This document shows positions 1-5,460 of a stretch of DNA of 64,000 nucleotides, piece after piece. The position numbers and the translations under genes are program-made. Numbering within the stretch: position 1 is the first letter of the stretch; each line of letters opens with the position of its first letter. Below the pieces are notes generated by a model. That model was not told where the DNA came from. It worked only from the letters and a program-made list of their open reading frames with translations, and made no database searches. The DNA comes from Lachnospiraceae bacterium (GTDB lineage: Bacteria; Bacillota; Clostridia; Lachnospirales; Lachnospiraceae): positions 99,285 to 163,284 of the forward strand of contig CAJTGD010000011.1 of assembly GCA_910575475.1 (NCBI GenBank), in the 5' to 3' direction.

Positions 1-28
1 TACTTGTCATCATTGCTTAAAATCCTCC

Positions 29-457
29 TTAACTCTGTTTTACTGCCCTGAAATCTATCACCTGTGTCGTTTCGTCTTTGATTTCGCCTGTTTCCGGATC
101 CACTGTTTTCCCATCAAGCGGAGCATCATCCTGATGTTGCAAATCGTAAAAAGACATCTGTCCCCTGATCGTGTTACCATACTCCTCCGCATAGCATTTC
201 CCTGTTGCAAGATCCCGGCCAATTGCCATCCTGGTCTTTACGGGTTTCACAGGCGCCAGCTTTGGAATGACGGATACATCCACGTTGGAATCATCCCTGT
301 CCTCATTCTGCTCAAATGTGACTTCCACCGTAATCTTCCGCTTATTCTTCCACGGAGTATTGGGATCCGTCATATTCTGCAGGACCTTTTCCATCGCATC
401 GTCAAACTTTTCCTGTAGAGCCCCCCCTGCGAAGGTCTCCAAGTTTACTTGTGCCAT
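29..457 (-). CDS. Phage replication-terminator-like protein
   Basis: This is a 142-residue acidic protein beginning MAQVNLETFAGGALQEKF. The start resembles small proteins of clostridial phages that are commonly annotated as replication terminator proteins; I recognise the N-terminal pattern but cannot align it. No catalytic motif or membrane segment is visible. The start codon follows a clear AGAAAGGAGA ribosome binding site. It is the last of three minus-strand genes whose ends nearly touch, so it is probably co-transcribed with the 54-residue gene at 525-689. Its exact role is unknown; the family is linked to phage DNA-replication modules. Confidence 0.6.
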   Translation of the reverse strand: MAQVNLETFAGGALQEKFDDAMEKVLQNMTDPNTPWKNKRKITVEVTFEQNEDRDDSNVDVSVIPKLAPVKPVKTRMAIGRDLATGKCYAEEYGNTIRGQMSFYDLQHQDDAPLDGKTVDPETGEIKDETTQVIDFRAVKQS

Positions 458-528
458 AACTGTTCTCCTTTCTTTTTGCTGTATTCACTTGTTTTATCCA
501 TGAGCTCTGTTTTATAAAAAATACTCAT
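445..528 (-). CDS. Possible 27-residue leader peptide or small protein
   Basis: This is a short open frame starting MSIFYKTELMDKT with a GGAAAGGTGA ribosome binding site. Its ATG overlaps the stop of the upstream 54-residue gene and its end overlaps the start of the 142-residue gene. The overlaps suggest translational coupling in one small operon. Nothing in it points to a function, and it could simply be a leader that couples its two neighbours. Confidence 0.35.
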   Translation of the reverse strand: MSIFYKTELMDKTSEYSKKKGEQLWHK

Positions 529-689
529 GCGATCACCTTTCCATCAATCGATTTGCCTGCATTTTCTGATATTTCTTTCTGAAGTTTTTTCTTCCGAAGA
601 TCCAGCTGCCGTAAACATGCCCTCGTAAATCTGTCTTCATACCCTTCTGTGAATTCCACTTTTACTTTTATTTCTCCCACATGCTTCAA
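525..689 (-). CDS. Small basic protein of the element (54 aa)
   Basis: The best start is a TTG six bases after GGGAGG, giving a 54-residue Lys/Arg-rich protein that reads MKHVGEIKVKVEFTEGYEDR. The C-terminal half is predicted helical and charged. No family is recognised. It diverges from the plus-strand gene at 795, with the first copy of the repeated promoter/leader module between them. It overlaps the next small frame by four bases, as expected in an operon. Confidence 0.45.
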   Translation of the reverse strand: MKHVGEIKVKVEFTEGYEDRFTRACLRQLDLRKKKLQKEISENAGKSIDGKVIA

Positions 690-715
690 ATTATGCCTCC
701 CTTCATCTTCAATCC

Positions 716-775
716 TTGCAAATGTTTCCCGTCCCCTTTATACTTTATATACAGGCTGTTGCCGCAGCCGAGTAC
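716..775 (+). promoter_or_regulatory. Repeated promoter plus hairpin leader, copy 1
   Basis: TTGCAA (716-721), a 17-base spacer and TATACT (739-744) form a good sigma-A promoter. It is followed by the hairpin GGCTG...CAGCC (754-769) and an AGGAGA site before the ATG at 795. The same arrangement recurs at 1902-1960 and 2374-2432. Confidence 0.75.
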
Positions 776-794
776 AAATACAAGGAGATTGAAT

Positions 795-959
795 ATGTCC
801 AAAGCTTCTAAAATCCGTGAGATTGCAGCACAGCTAAAGCGAACTTCTGTTTCTTCTAACGGAAATCCAAGTACACCTATTACTAAACGTGATCTTGAAA
901 ATTTTCGGAACAAAGTTGCAGAATCTCTCGCTGCTATTGCAGACCTAATGGAAGACTAA
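795..959 (+). CDS. Small helical protein of the cassette family (54 aa)
   Basis: This 54-residue protein begins MSKASKIREIAAQL and is probably two helices split by a Ser/Asn/Pro-rich turn. It resembles the product of 2454-2615 in length, helix placement and the R-T-S...S-N-x-G turn, so the two may be distant paralogues. The ATG follows AGGAGATTGAAT and the gene is driven by leader copy 1. It converges on the 94-residue gene at 961-1245, with one base between the stop codons. No function is recognised; proteins this small in phage accessory loci are often regulators or defence inhibitors, but that is only a possibility here. Confidence 0.55.
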   Translation: MSKASKIREIAAQLKRTSVSSNGNPSTPITKRDLENFRNKVAESLAAIADLMED

Positions 960-960
960 A

Positions 961-1245
961 CTACTCCGGCGGCTCTGCCGCCTTTGATTCAGCCACTTTA
1001 CTAGAAATCAGATGCTGATATGCATCTCCAATATTTTTCAGATTTTTCATGAATTCCTCCACTAAGTTGTCATAAAACTCCCAATCAATTACAAGTTTTA
1101 ATCCATCTTCTCTGATTTCTAAAACACAGACTCTCATTTCAAGATCGGACTGCAAACTATACAGCGTTTCTTGTGCTGAAATTATTTTTTCCATTTGGTT
1201 ATTGACGTTTGGATCAATAGCATTTATAAATACTGATTCGTTCAT
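961..1245 (-). CDS. Hypothetical small acidic protein (94 aa)
   Basis: This is a 94-residue acidic protein starting MNESVFINAIDPNVNN. It is mostly helical by inspection, with a coiled-coil-like stretch around residues 18-40 and an acidic tail ending EPPE. No known family is recognised. It lies 21 bases downstream of the 101-residue gene at 1267-1572 on the same strand, so the two probably form a two-gene unit. It converges with the cassette gene at 795-959. The weak ribosome binding site (AGAAGCGAGAAAATGT) suggests modest expression or coupling to the upstream gene. Confidence 0.5.
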   Translation of the reverse strand: MNESVFINAIDPNVNNQMEKIISAQETLYSLQSDLEMRVCVLEIREDGLKLVIDWEFYDNLVEEFMKNLKNIGDAYQHLISSKVAESKAAEPPE

Positions 1246-1266
1246 ACATTTTCTCGCTTCTCTTTT

Positions 1267-1572
1267 TTACTGGTACGGTTCTGAAACGGGTTTATCAGCA
1301 GCATAATGATGTATTGCCACCCTAGACTGTTCCGGATCATAGTCAATCTCAATCCGGAACGGTTTTGAATAGTCAATGTGTGCTATACTGACCCCTAACG
1401 ACTGAATCATATTTAAAAAAGTAAGGAAACAAGTCGCCCATGGGCTACTTCGCCCCTTTTCCTCCAGATTCTGGTTTCCAATCTGTAGAAACTGTTCAAA
1501 ATTTTGGTATTCTTCGTCCGTCATTTTTTCCTGTGATTGAAGCACATATTCTCTTCTTGCTTTTGCATCCAT
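1267..1572 (-). CDS. Hypothetical element protein (101 aa)
   Basis: The protein starts MDAKARREYVLQSQEK and has a helical N-terminal half and a C-terminal half with alternating hydrophobic strands around FRIEIDYD. No family is recognised. The ATG is preceded by AAGGTTGAAGTTAA. It sits directly downstream of a short open segment at 1579-1746 and directly upstream of the 94-residue gene, so all probably belong to one minus-strand transcript. Phage or integrative-element cargo is the likely context. Confidence 0.5.
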   Translation of the reverse strand: MDAKARREYVLQSQEKMTDEEYQNFEQFLQIGNQNLEEKGRSSPWATCFLTFLNMIQSLGVSIAHIDYSKPFRIEIDYDPEQSRVAIHHYAADKPVSEPYQ

Positions 1573-1578
1573 TTAACT

Positions 1579-1746
1579 TCAACCTTCCTTGATATGCAGT
1601 AATTTTTTAATCACTTTCTCACGATATTTTTCTATTGTCTTGCTGTCTGGCAGTTCAACCCCAGATTCAGCCAGTGTACGTTTTTTAACACCACCTACGC
1701 CACCACATTCCTTGCATCCATCCCAGACACAGATCCAACCGAGCCG
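1579..1746 (-). pseudogene. Open segment with CxxC motif, lacking its own start
   Basis: Reading the minus strand from 1746 gives a 55-codon open frame with WDGCKECGGVGG followed by a charged helical tail ending HIKEG and a proper stop at 1579-1581. It has no plausible start codon. It overlaps the 3' end of the 62-residue frame at 1695-1874 in another frame. The two may be one gene joined by a frameshift, or this may be the remnant of a small zinc-binding protein. It is coding-like in composition but cannot be resolved further. Confidence 0.3.
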
Positions 1747-1874
1747 TTATAAACGCCAAGCACATAAATAAACAGATTCTCCTGATCCCTTTTCTCCAAA
1801 AGTGGAGCCATAATTTTGATATTTTCTAATGGATTGTCCGTTAACTGCACTTCCGTCGCTTTGTTATTCAACAT
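1695..1874 (-). CDS. Hypothetical small protein, possibly frameshifted
   Basis: The preferred start is the ATG at 1874, six bases after GAGGGTG, giving about 59 residues that begin MLNNKATEVQLTDNP. The final part (GSVGSVSGMDARNVVA) looks unnatural. The alternative frame across the same bases carries a CxxC motif, so a frameshift near 1745 may have broken a longer protein. The gene diverges from the 58-residue gene at 1979, with leader copy 2 between them. No family is recognised. Confidence 0.4.
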   Translation of the reverse strand: MLNNKATEVQLTDNPLENIKIMAPLLEKRDQENLFIYVLGVYNGSVGSVSGMDARNVVA

Positions 1875-1901
1875 ATTAATCACCCTCTTTCTACAAAATT
1901 A

Positions 1902-1960
1902 TTGCAAATATTTTCCAGCCCTCTTATACTTTAGATACAGGCTGTTGCCACAGCCGAGTA
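1902..1960 (+). promoter_or_regulatory. Repeated promoter plus hairpin leader, copy 2
   Basis: TTGCAA (1902-1907), a 17-base spacer and TATACT (1925-1930) are followed by GGCTGTTGCCACAGCC and AAAGGAG. The sequence is nearly identical to the copies at 716 and 2374, from upstream of the -35 to the end of the hairpin. Confidence 0.75.
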
Positions 1961-1978
1961 AATAGAAAGGAGACTAAA

Positions 1979-2155
1979 ATGGACAAAAAACAACTTCACG
2001 AACTGGCCATCGCCTATGCTCATGCCCGATTGCTCCGTAAACAATACGATGCTGAAAAAGCACCTACAAAAGATGAATTGTACAATTTCACCTATGACTA
2101 TCAGTTTGCTATAGCAAATACGGAAAGAGTGTTGAAGGAATGCCCTAAATTGTGA
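1979..2155 (+). CDS. Small cassette protein (58 aa)
   Basis: This 58-residue protein begins MDKKQLHELAIAYAHARL and ends VLKECPKL. It is predicted to be two helices. It has AAAGGAGACTAAA before the ATG and leader copy 2 upstream. Its last 11 bases overlap the end of the convergent gene at 2145-2354. The last codons (from 2135) lie inside a 220-bp segment duplicated at 3805, where the same ending has been fused to a transposase fragment. The family is unknown; the position equals that of the other leader-driven cassette genes. Confidence 0.55.
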   Translation: MDKKQLHELAIAYAHARLLRKQYDAEKAPTKDELYNFTYDYQFAIANTERVLKECPKL

Positions 2156-2354
2156 TTTCTATTTTTTCCGCGCGCCAGGACATTTCAAGTAAACTTTTTG
2201 CTGCCAACATAAGGTCTTCGGCCTGGCGCACGGAAAGTTCCTTATATTTCATCCATTTAATCAAGTCCCACAAAAGTTCTGGCCTTTCCCGCAATGAATA
2301 ATTTTGAACGCATAATTTTGCTGCCATATCTTTGCTGATTTCCGTCTTTCTCAC
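2135..2354. repeat. 220-bp direct repeat, copy A
   Basis: Bases 2135-2354 match 3805-4024 with only scattered substitutions, an offset of exactly 1670. The repeat covers the end of the 58-residue gene and the whole 69-residue minus-strand gene. It brackets a block with two ribbon-helix-helix genes and a transposase fragment. Confidence 0.9.
2145..2354 (-). CDS. Small helical protein, duplicated gene copy A (69 aa)
   Basis: The frame starts with GTG after AGAAAGAGAG and reads MRKTEISKDMAAKLCVQN, 69 residues, rich in Leu, Glu and Lys and predicted to be all helical. A near-identical copy is encoded at 3815-4024 (first-copy Ser-7 and Asp-30 become Asn and Glu). No known family is recognised. 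It diverges from the gene at 2454, with leader copy 3 between them, so it is one half of a divergent cassette pair. Confidence 0.6.
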   Translation of the reverse strand: MRKTEISKDMAAKLCVQNYSLRERPELLWDLIKWMKYKELSVRQAEDLMLAAKSLLEMSWRAEKIEITI

Positions 2355-2373
2355 CTCTCTTTCTACAAAATGA

Positions 2374-2432
2374 TTGCAAATATTTTCCAGTCTCCTTATA
2401 CTTTAGATACAGGCTGTTGCCGCAGCCGAGTA
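2374..2432 (+). promoter_or_regulatory. Repeated promoter plus hairpin leader, copy 3
   Basis: TTGCAA (2374-2379), a 17-base spacer and TATACT (2397-2402) are followed by the hairpin GGCTGTTGCCGCAGCC. Similarity to copy 2 extends upstream to the start of the divergent gene (TTTCTACAAAATGATTGC against TTTCTACAAAATTATTGC), so the whole divergent promoter is the repeated module. Confidence 0.75.
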
Positions 2433-2453
2433 CATAAGAAAGGAAATTAGAAA

Positions 2454-2615
2454 ATGTCATCCATTAAAAATACAGCGGCATCGGCTCTAAGAAATTTAAG
2501 TCGTACCAGCTTTTCAAATGAAGGCTTTACAAAAGCGGAAATTGATGCTATATCGGACGCAATCGCAAAGGCCATCGAAGAATATGACAAGCAAAACAAA
2601 TCTCCAAAAAGCTAG
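2454..2615 (+). CDS. Small helical cassette protein (53 aa)
   Basis: This 53-residue protein begins MSSIKNTAASALRNLS and has a turn TSFSNEGF followed by a helix ending KQNKSPKS. The layout parallels the 54-residue protein at 795-959, including a conserved R-T-S...S-N-x-G turn. AAAGGAAATTAGAAA precedes the ATG, and leader copy 3 supplies the promoter. It is followed by a strong hairpin at 2625-2646. Function is unknown. Confidence 0.55.
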   Translation: MSSIKNTAASALRNLSRTSFSNEGFTKAEIDAISDAIAKAIEEYDKQNKSPKS

Positions 2616-2624
2616 TTTTGCATT

Positions 2625-2646
2625 CTTGCCGGGTTTACCCGGCAAG
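2625..2646. terminator. Bidirectional terminator hairpin
   Basis: CTTGCCGGGT-TT-ACCCGGCAAG is a perfect 10-bp stem between the convergent genes ending at 2615 and 2635. The trailing sequence is only moderately T-rich on either side. Confidence 0.65.
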
Positions 2647-2841
2647 AAGTATTCTTTTGATTTCCTCTTTCATGCTTTGCATATAGGATGATAATGCTAG
2701 TGCCTTCTCCTTTTCCACACCATATGAATACACTTGAAAAGAAATTTTCTTATCATGATTTTCACTTTCAATTTCAAATGAGTAATCAAATGACTCAAAC
2801 TCTTTCATAGCGTTCTGTTCCTCTGCATCCATCTTTCTCAC
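2635..2841 (-). CDS. Hypothetical acidic small protein (68 aa)
   Basis: The frame begins with GTG in the context AGAGGTGAGAAAG, the same start context as the 69-residue gene at 2354, and gives 68 residues (MRKMDAEEQNAMKEFESF). The central part looks like a small beta region (FEIESENHDKKISFQVYSY), followed by a C-terminal helix. The family is unknown. Its 3' end overlaps the terminator hairpin shared with the convergent gene at 2454-2615. Confidence 0.5.
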   Translation of the reverse strand: MRKMDAEEQNAMKEFESFDYSFEIESENHDKKISFQVYSYGVEKEKALALSSYMQSMKEEIKRILLAG

Positions 2842-2901
2842 CTCTTTTTCTATTGGTATACGTTTTTGTGGCTATTCCAACTTCGTGGTGGATAGGGCGT
2901 T

Positions 2902-3093
2902 TTAGGACGCCCTTTCGCACCGCTTTCTTTTTGCCGCTTTTTCCGCTCTCATTGCACGCACACCAGCTGATACCAGTTCCCGTATCATATCTGATTGGGT
3001 ACGGTCATAGAAAAATTCTTTTTTGATAGAATCTAACGGAGCTTCCATATCCGGCGTAATGGCAAAAGTCATTCGTTTCAGTCCAGTAGCCAT
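2902..3093 (-). CDS. Ribbon-helix-helix DNA-binding protein (63 aa)
   Basis: The start at 3093 (MATGLKRMTFAIT) has GGAGGTGTATGTT upstream. The pattern of a short strand (RMTFAITPDM) followed by two helices, the second with SDMIRELVSAGVRAM, is that of ribbon-helix-helix repressors of the Arc/CopG type, which bind DNA as dimers through the strand. It faces a second such gene at 3248 across a 150-bp region with two near-consensus promoters that share one operator sequence. It is probably one of the two repressors of this switch. Its basic tail (KRKRCERAS) may help DNA binding. Confidence 0.65.
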   Translation of the reverse strand: MATGLKRMTFAITPDMEAPLDSIKKEFFYDRTQSDMIRELVSAGVRAMRAEKAAKRKRCERAS

Positions 3094-3118
3094 AACATAC
3101 ACCTCCTCTCTTTTGGGT

Positions 3119-3223
3119 CTGAACCTCTGAACTTGTCTGCATTATAGTTCATAGGTTCTGAACTTGTCAATACCATTTTCAAAAAAAGTTTTTCTTGACA
3201 GAACGTATGAACCTGTGCATAAT
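3119..3223. promoter_or_regulatory. Divergent promoters with matched operators
   Basis: The minus-strand promoter is TTGACA (3170-3165), 18 bases, TATAAT (3146-3141). The plus-strand promoter is TTGACA (3195-3200), 17 bases, CATAAT (3218-3223). The 14-mer CAGAACnTATGAAC occupies the spacer of both (3160-3147 on minus, 3199-3212 on plus). A third related copy, CTGAACCTCTGAAC, lies at 3119-3132. This suggests that both promoters are repressed by the same ribbon-helix-helix protein or pair. Confidence 0.75.
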
Positions 3224-3247
3224 ATGAACTGTAAGGAGGTGGCTATA

Positions 3248-3454
3248 ATGCCTACAGAAAAACCACGCTATACAGTTATCGTTGACGAAGAAATGCTTAA
3301 AGAAATTGATGACTTTCGTTTTGAAAATCGTTATCCTAGTCGCTCTGCCGCAACACTAGAGTTAATCCGTATGGGCATGAAACAACTAAAAAAGGAGCAA
3401 GCGGCGGCAAAAAAGGCGCAAAAAAACAAGCCCTCCGGCGGGGAGACTGAATGA
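3248..3454 (+). CDS. Ribbon-helix-helix regulator (68 aa)
   Basis: The ATG at 3248 follows AAGGAGGTGGCTATA. The 68-residue product has a strand (RYTVIVDEEM), a first helix (LKEIDDFRF), a turn with SRSAATLELIRMGM and a Lys/Ala-rich tail, matching the Arc/MetJ/CopG fold. The stop codon overlaps the next start (ATGA at 3451), so it is translationally coupled to the ISL3-type fragment. It is transcribed from a promoter whose spacer carries the same 14-base operator as the divergent promoter, implying autoregulation. An antitoxin role is possible but no toxin partner is visible. Confidence 0.65.
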   Translation: MPTEKPRYTVIVDEEMLKEIDDFRFENRYPSRSAATLELIRMGMKQLKKEQAAAKKAQKNKPSGGETE

Positions 3455-3825
3455 GCGACACCCTCATAGAGAAAATGCTTAGTCTCCCGGAATTTAGGGT
3501 TACTGATTTCAAGCAGAACGACAACGACATGGGCTTCTACGTTGAGACAAAGGAGCGTCCAACGGTCTGCCCGGCCTGCGGCTGTTACAAGCCTAATCTA
3601 GTAATCTACAAGAGCCGCAAGCAGACAGTGCGTGATATAAACGCATTAGGGAAGCGTTGCGCCCTTATCATCAACCGTCATTACTACGAGTGCCGCGAGT
3701 GTGGCGGGCGTTTTGCCGAGCCATTGGAGAGCGTGGGCGAGGGGGAACGCCTTACAAAGCGTCTGCGGCTCTTCCTTGCCTTAGTCGCTCCCTACACGCC
3801 ATTCAAGGAATGCCCTAAATTGTGA
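3451..3825 (+). pseudogene. ISL3-family transposase, N-terminal fragment
   Basis: The frame encodes the N-terminal zinc-binding part of an ISL3-type transposase: two Cys pairs (CPACG and CRECGG) spaced by about 40 residues, with the typical VRDIN...Y-x-C-R-x-C-G layout. About 118 residues are native. The last codons (from 3805) come from the 220-bp direct repeat, so the helix-turn-helix and DDE catalytic domain are missing. The gene is coupled by four overlapping bases to the ribbon-helix-helix gene. The junction looks like a recombination scar rather than a simple stop mutation. Confidence 0.75.
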
Positions 3826-4024
3826 TTTCTATTTTTTCCGCGCGCCAGGACATTTCAAGTAAACTTTTTGCTGCCAACATAAGGTCTTCGGCCTGGCGCA
3901 CGGAAAGCTCCTTATATTTCATCCATTTAATCAATTCCCACAAAAGTTCTGGTCTTTCTCGCAGTGAATAATTCTGAACGCATAATTTGGCTGCCATATC
4001 TTTGTTGATTTCCGTCTTTCTCAT
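3805..4024. repeat. 220-bp direct repeat, copy B
   Basis: This is the second copy of the segment at 2135-2354. It begins within the transposase fragment and ends near the start of the second 69-residue gene. The divergent promoter/leader module seen beside copy A is absent here. Confidence 0.9.
3815..4024 (-). CDS. Small helical protein, duplicated gene copy B (69 aa)
   Basis: This is nearly identical to the gene at 2145-2354. Here the start codon is ATG, embedded in AATGGAGATGAG, instead of GTG. The upstream sequence differs from copy A, so the two copies are likely under different control. Substitutions are few and the frame is intact, which suggests a recent duplication. The family is unknown and the product is predicted to be all helical. 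Confidence 0.55.
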   Translation of the reverse strand: MRKTEINKDMAAKLCVQNYSLRERPELLWELIKWMKYKELSVRQAEDLMLAAKSLLEMSWRAEKIEITI

Positions 4025-4089
4025 CTCCATTTCTATAACTTTGTAATTATACATTATAACATAGAAATCTTATTGTCAAGCATTTTTGA

Positions 4090-4118
4090 TTGCATTGTTA
4101 TCAGAAATGTGATATAGT
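4090..4118 (+). promoter_or_regulatory. Promoter of the XRE regulator gene
   Basis: TTGCAT (4090-4095), a 17-base spacer and TATAGT (4113-4118) lie 34 bases before the ATG at 4152. This is a good sigma-A type match. Confidence 0.55.
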
Positions 4119-4151
4119 GTTTACATAAAATCAAAAGTGAGGTGATAAAGC

Positions 4152-4541
4152 ATGGATGAGCGTATAAACATTCGCTTATCAAAAGTGAGAAATTATTTTA
4201 AATTAAATCAACGTGAATTTTCAGAAAGGATTGGAATAAGCCAGCCAGCTCTCGCAATGTTCGAAACCGGAGATAGGGAATTAAAAAATATACATATCAA
4301 AAGAATTTGTGAAGAATTTGGAGTAGATGAAGTTTGGTTTCGTACAGGAGAGGGTGGCGAGGAAAAAATGTTTGCTAAAGTTTCCGAAGACGATCGTTAC
4401 TCTTTGAATTTAGGAAAATTAAGCAAAACGCAAAACGAAACTATAATAAATATGGTAAATGCGATTGCAGAATCATCTCCTGAAAAACTAGAATACATAG
4501 AAAGCTTTATGAAATCTTGTCTGGGATTGAGCCAAAAATAA
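4152..4541 (+). CDS. XRE-family phage-type repressor (129 aa)
   Basis: The protein has an N-terminal Cro/C1-type helix-turn-helix (about residues 8-62, with NQREFSERIGISQPALAMFE) and a C-terminal helical part of unknown role. The length and layout match XRE regulators that control lysogeny or excision in clostridial phages and integrative elements. The ATG follows AAGTGAGGTGATAAAGC. It is divergent from the duplicated gene at 3815-4024 and convergent with the 34-residue gene at 4560-4664. It is probably the master repressor of the element, although its operator is not identified. Confidence 0.8.
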   Translation: MDERINIRLSKVRNYFKLNQREFSERIGISQPALAMFETGDRELKNIHIKRICEEFGVDEVWFRTGEGGEEKMFAKVSEDDRYSLNLGKLSKTQNETIINMVNAIAESSPEKLEYIESFMKSCLGLSQK

Positions 4542-4559
4542 AATGGGAGCAGCATAACG

Positions 4560-4664
4560 CTACTCCTCTGATAATACTGTTAGGATTAAATATATTCTCC
4601 TCAGTATTGTCTCATCATTAATTTGTTCAACAATTTTAATAATTTTGTTTTTCAGTTCATCCAT
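4560..4664 (-). CDS. Small conserved-looking protein (34 aa)
   Basis: This 34-residue protein reads MDELKNKIIKIVEQINDE and ends TVLSEE, a single amphipathic helix of a kind often found beside XRE regulators in Firmicute elements. The ATG is preceded by GGAGGCGCTACAT. It converges on the XRE gene, with its stop about 20 bases away. The pattern looks genuine despite the size; function is unknown. Confidence 0.55.
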   Translation of the reverse strand: MDELKNKIIKIVEQINDETILRRIYLILTVLSEE

Positions 4665-4798
4665 ATGTAGCGCCTCCATATCTGAACATTTGTTTATGTG
4701 TTACATCTTAAACTGCATATATCGCAGTCTTACTAAGTAAACAAATGAAATCTCAAAATCTTATGTGGAGAGCAGCACTTGTCCCAGATTTGGGACGC

Positions 4799-4996
4799 TT
4801 ATTTGTAATCAGATTCAATAAGGTCATAAATACGGACTTTTAAGCCTTTTGCAAGTTGCTCCAAAGCATCTGCCCGTGGCGAAATCTCACCATTCATTAT
4901 CCGGCTTATTGTTGATTTTGAAATTCCTGTCAAGATGGATACTTGCCGGATTGATAACTTTCTTTTTGACATTATTTCAGAGAGTAGGATTTTCAT
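4799..4996 (-). CDS. Small XRE-family DNA-binding protein (65 aa)
   Basis: This 65-residue protein consists almost entirely of a helix-turn-helix: KLSIRQVSILTGISKSTISR is the binding core, followed by MNGEISPRADALEQLAKGL. It matches the minimal Cro-like regulators of phages and integrative elements. It is transcribed away from the integrase and diverges from the 46-residue gene at 5061. Together with the regulator at 4152 it may form a repressor/antirepressor type switch, but that is inferred from position only. Confidence 0.8.
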   Translation of the reverse strand: MKILLSEIMSKRKLSIRQVSILTGISKSTISRIMNGEISPRADALEQLAKGLKVRIYDLIESDYK

Positions 4997-5060
4997 GAAA
5001 TAATTGTAATTCCTTTATTTCTTTTAGTCTATCGGGAATTACTGGAAAGGAGGCCGGCAG

Positions 5061-5201
5061 ATGTACGTCACGAAAAGAGTACGAGTTACCGCAGATAACG
5101 TTAACAGAATCCGAAAATCTTTAGATTGTGATTTTGTTAGCCTTACTCTGACATTGGAACGTGAAAACATCAAAAAGCATGCTCCAAAAACAACTAAATA
5201 A
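5061..5201 (+). CDS. Small basic protein upstream of the integrase (46 aa)
   Basis: A strong AAAGGAGGCCGGCAG site precedes the ATG at 5061. The product is a 46-residue basic protein starting MYVTKRVRVTADNVNRIR. The size, charge and position just upstream of the integrase are those of an excisionase-like or small DNA-binding protein, but no recognised motif supports that. A perfect hairpin (5206-5229) follows the stop codon. Confidence 0.5.
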   Translation: MYVTKRVRVTADNVNRIRKSLDCDFVSLTLTLERENIKKHAPKTTK

Positions 5202-5205
5202 TCTT

Positions 5206-5229
5206 CATCCCCTGGGATACCAGGGGATG
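5206..5229. terminator. Hairpin after the 46-residue gene
   Basis: CATCCCCTGG-GATA-CCAGGGGATG is a perfect 10-bp stem four bases after the stop codon. There is no good T-run in the plus direction, so termination is uncertain. Confidence 0.5.
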
Positions 5230-5284
5230 AAAGCATTAACGTATTTTCTAATCTTGTTGAATAAGTAATACTCACAACTAAAAA

Positions 5285-5312
5285 GACGGCCACTGCGCCA
5301 ACAATGACCGTC
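5285..5312 (-). terminator. Hairpin with T-run on the minus strand
   Basis: On the minus strand, GACGGTCA...TGGCCGTC is followed at once by TTTTT. It lies between the 46-residue gene and the integrase. The transcript it would terminate is not evident. Confidence 0.45.
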
Positions 5313-5331
5313 CTTAGATTCACTTATCCCC

Positions 5332-5398
5332 TGCAAAAGCACGGCGATAAAATGATTCCATCGCAAGTTTCATTTTATCACGAAACCGTGCTTTTGCA
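5332..5398. repeat. Long inverted repeat before the integrase gene
   Basis: TGCAAAAGCACGG (5332-5344) pairs perfectly with CCGTGCTTTTGCA (5386-5398), and GATAAAATG (5346-5354) pairs with CATTTTATC (5371-5379). The plus strand continues with a T-rich tract. It may terminate upstream transcription or act as an integrase-related site. Confidence 0.7.
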
Positions 5399-5460
5399 TA
5401 GTGCATAGGTTTTATTTTTATACTTTTTACAATGATGATAAAATGAAAGAAGGTGTATTC

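Noticed and set aside
5039..5323. A minus-strand frame with a hydrophobic start, possibly a type I toxin
   Set aside because: It runs antisense through the better-supported 46-residue gene and across two hairpins; only the first 25 codons look membrane-like.
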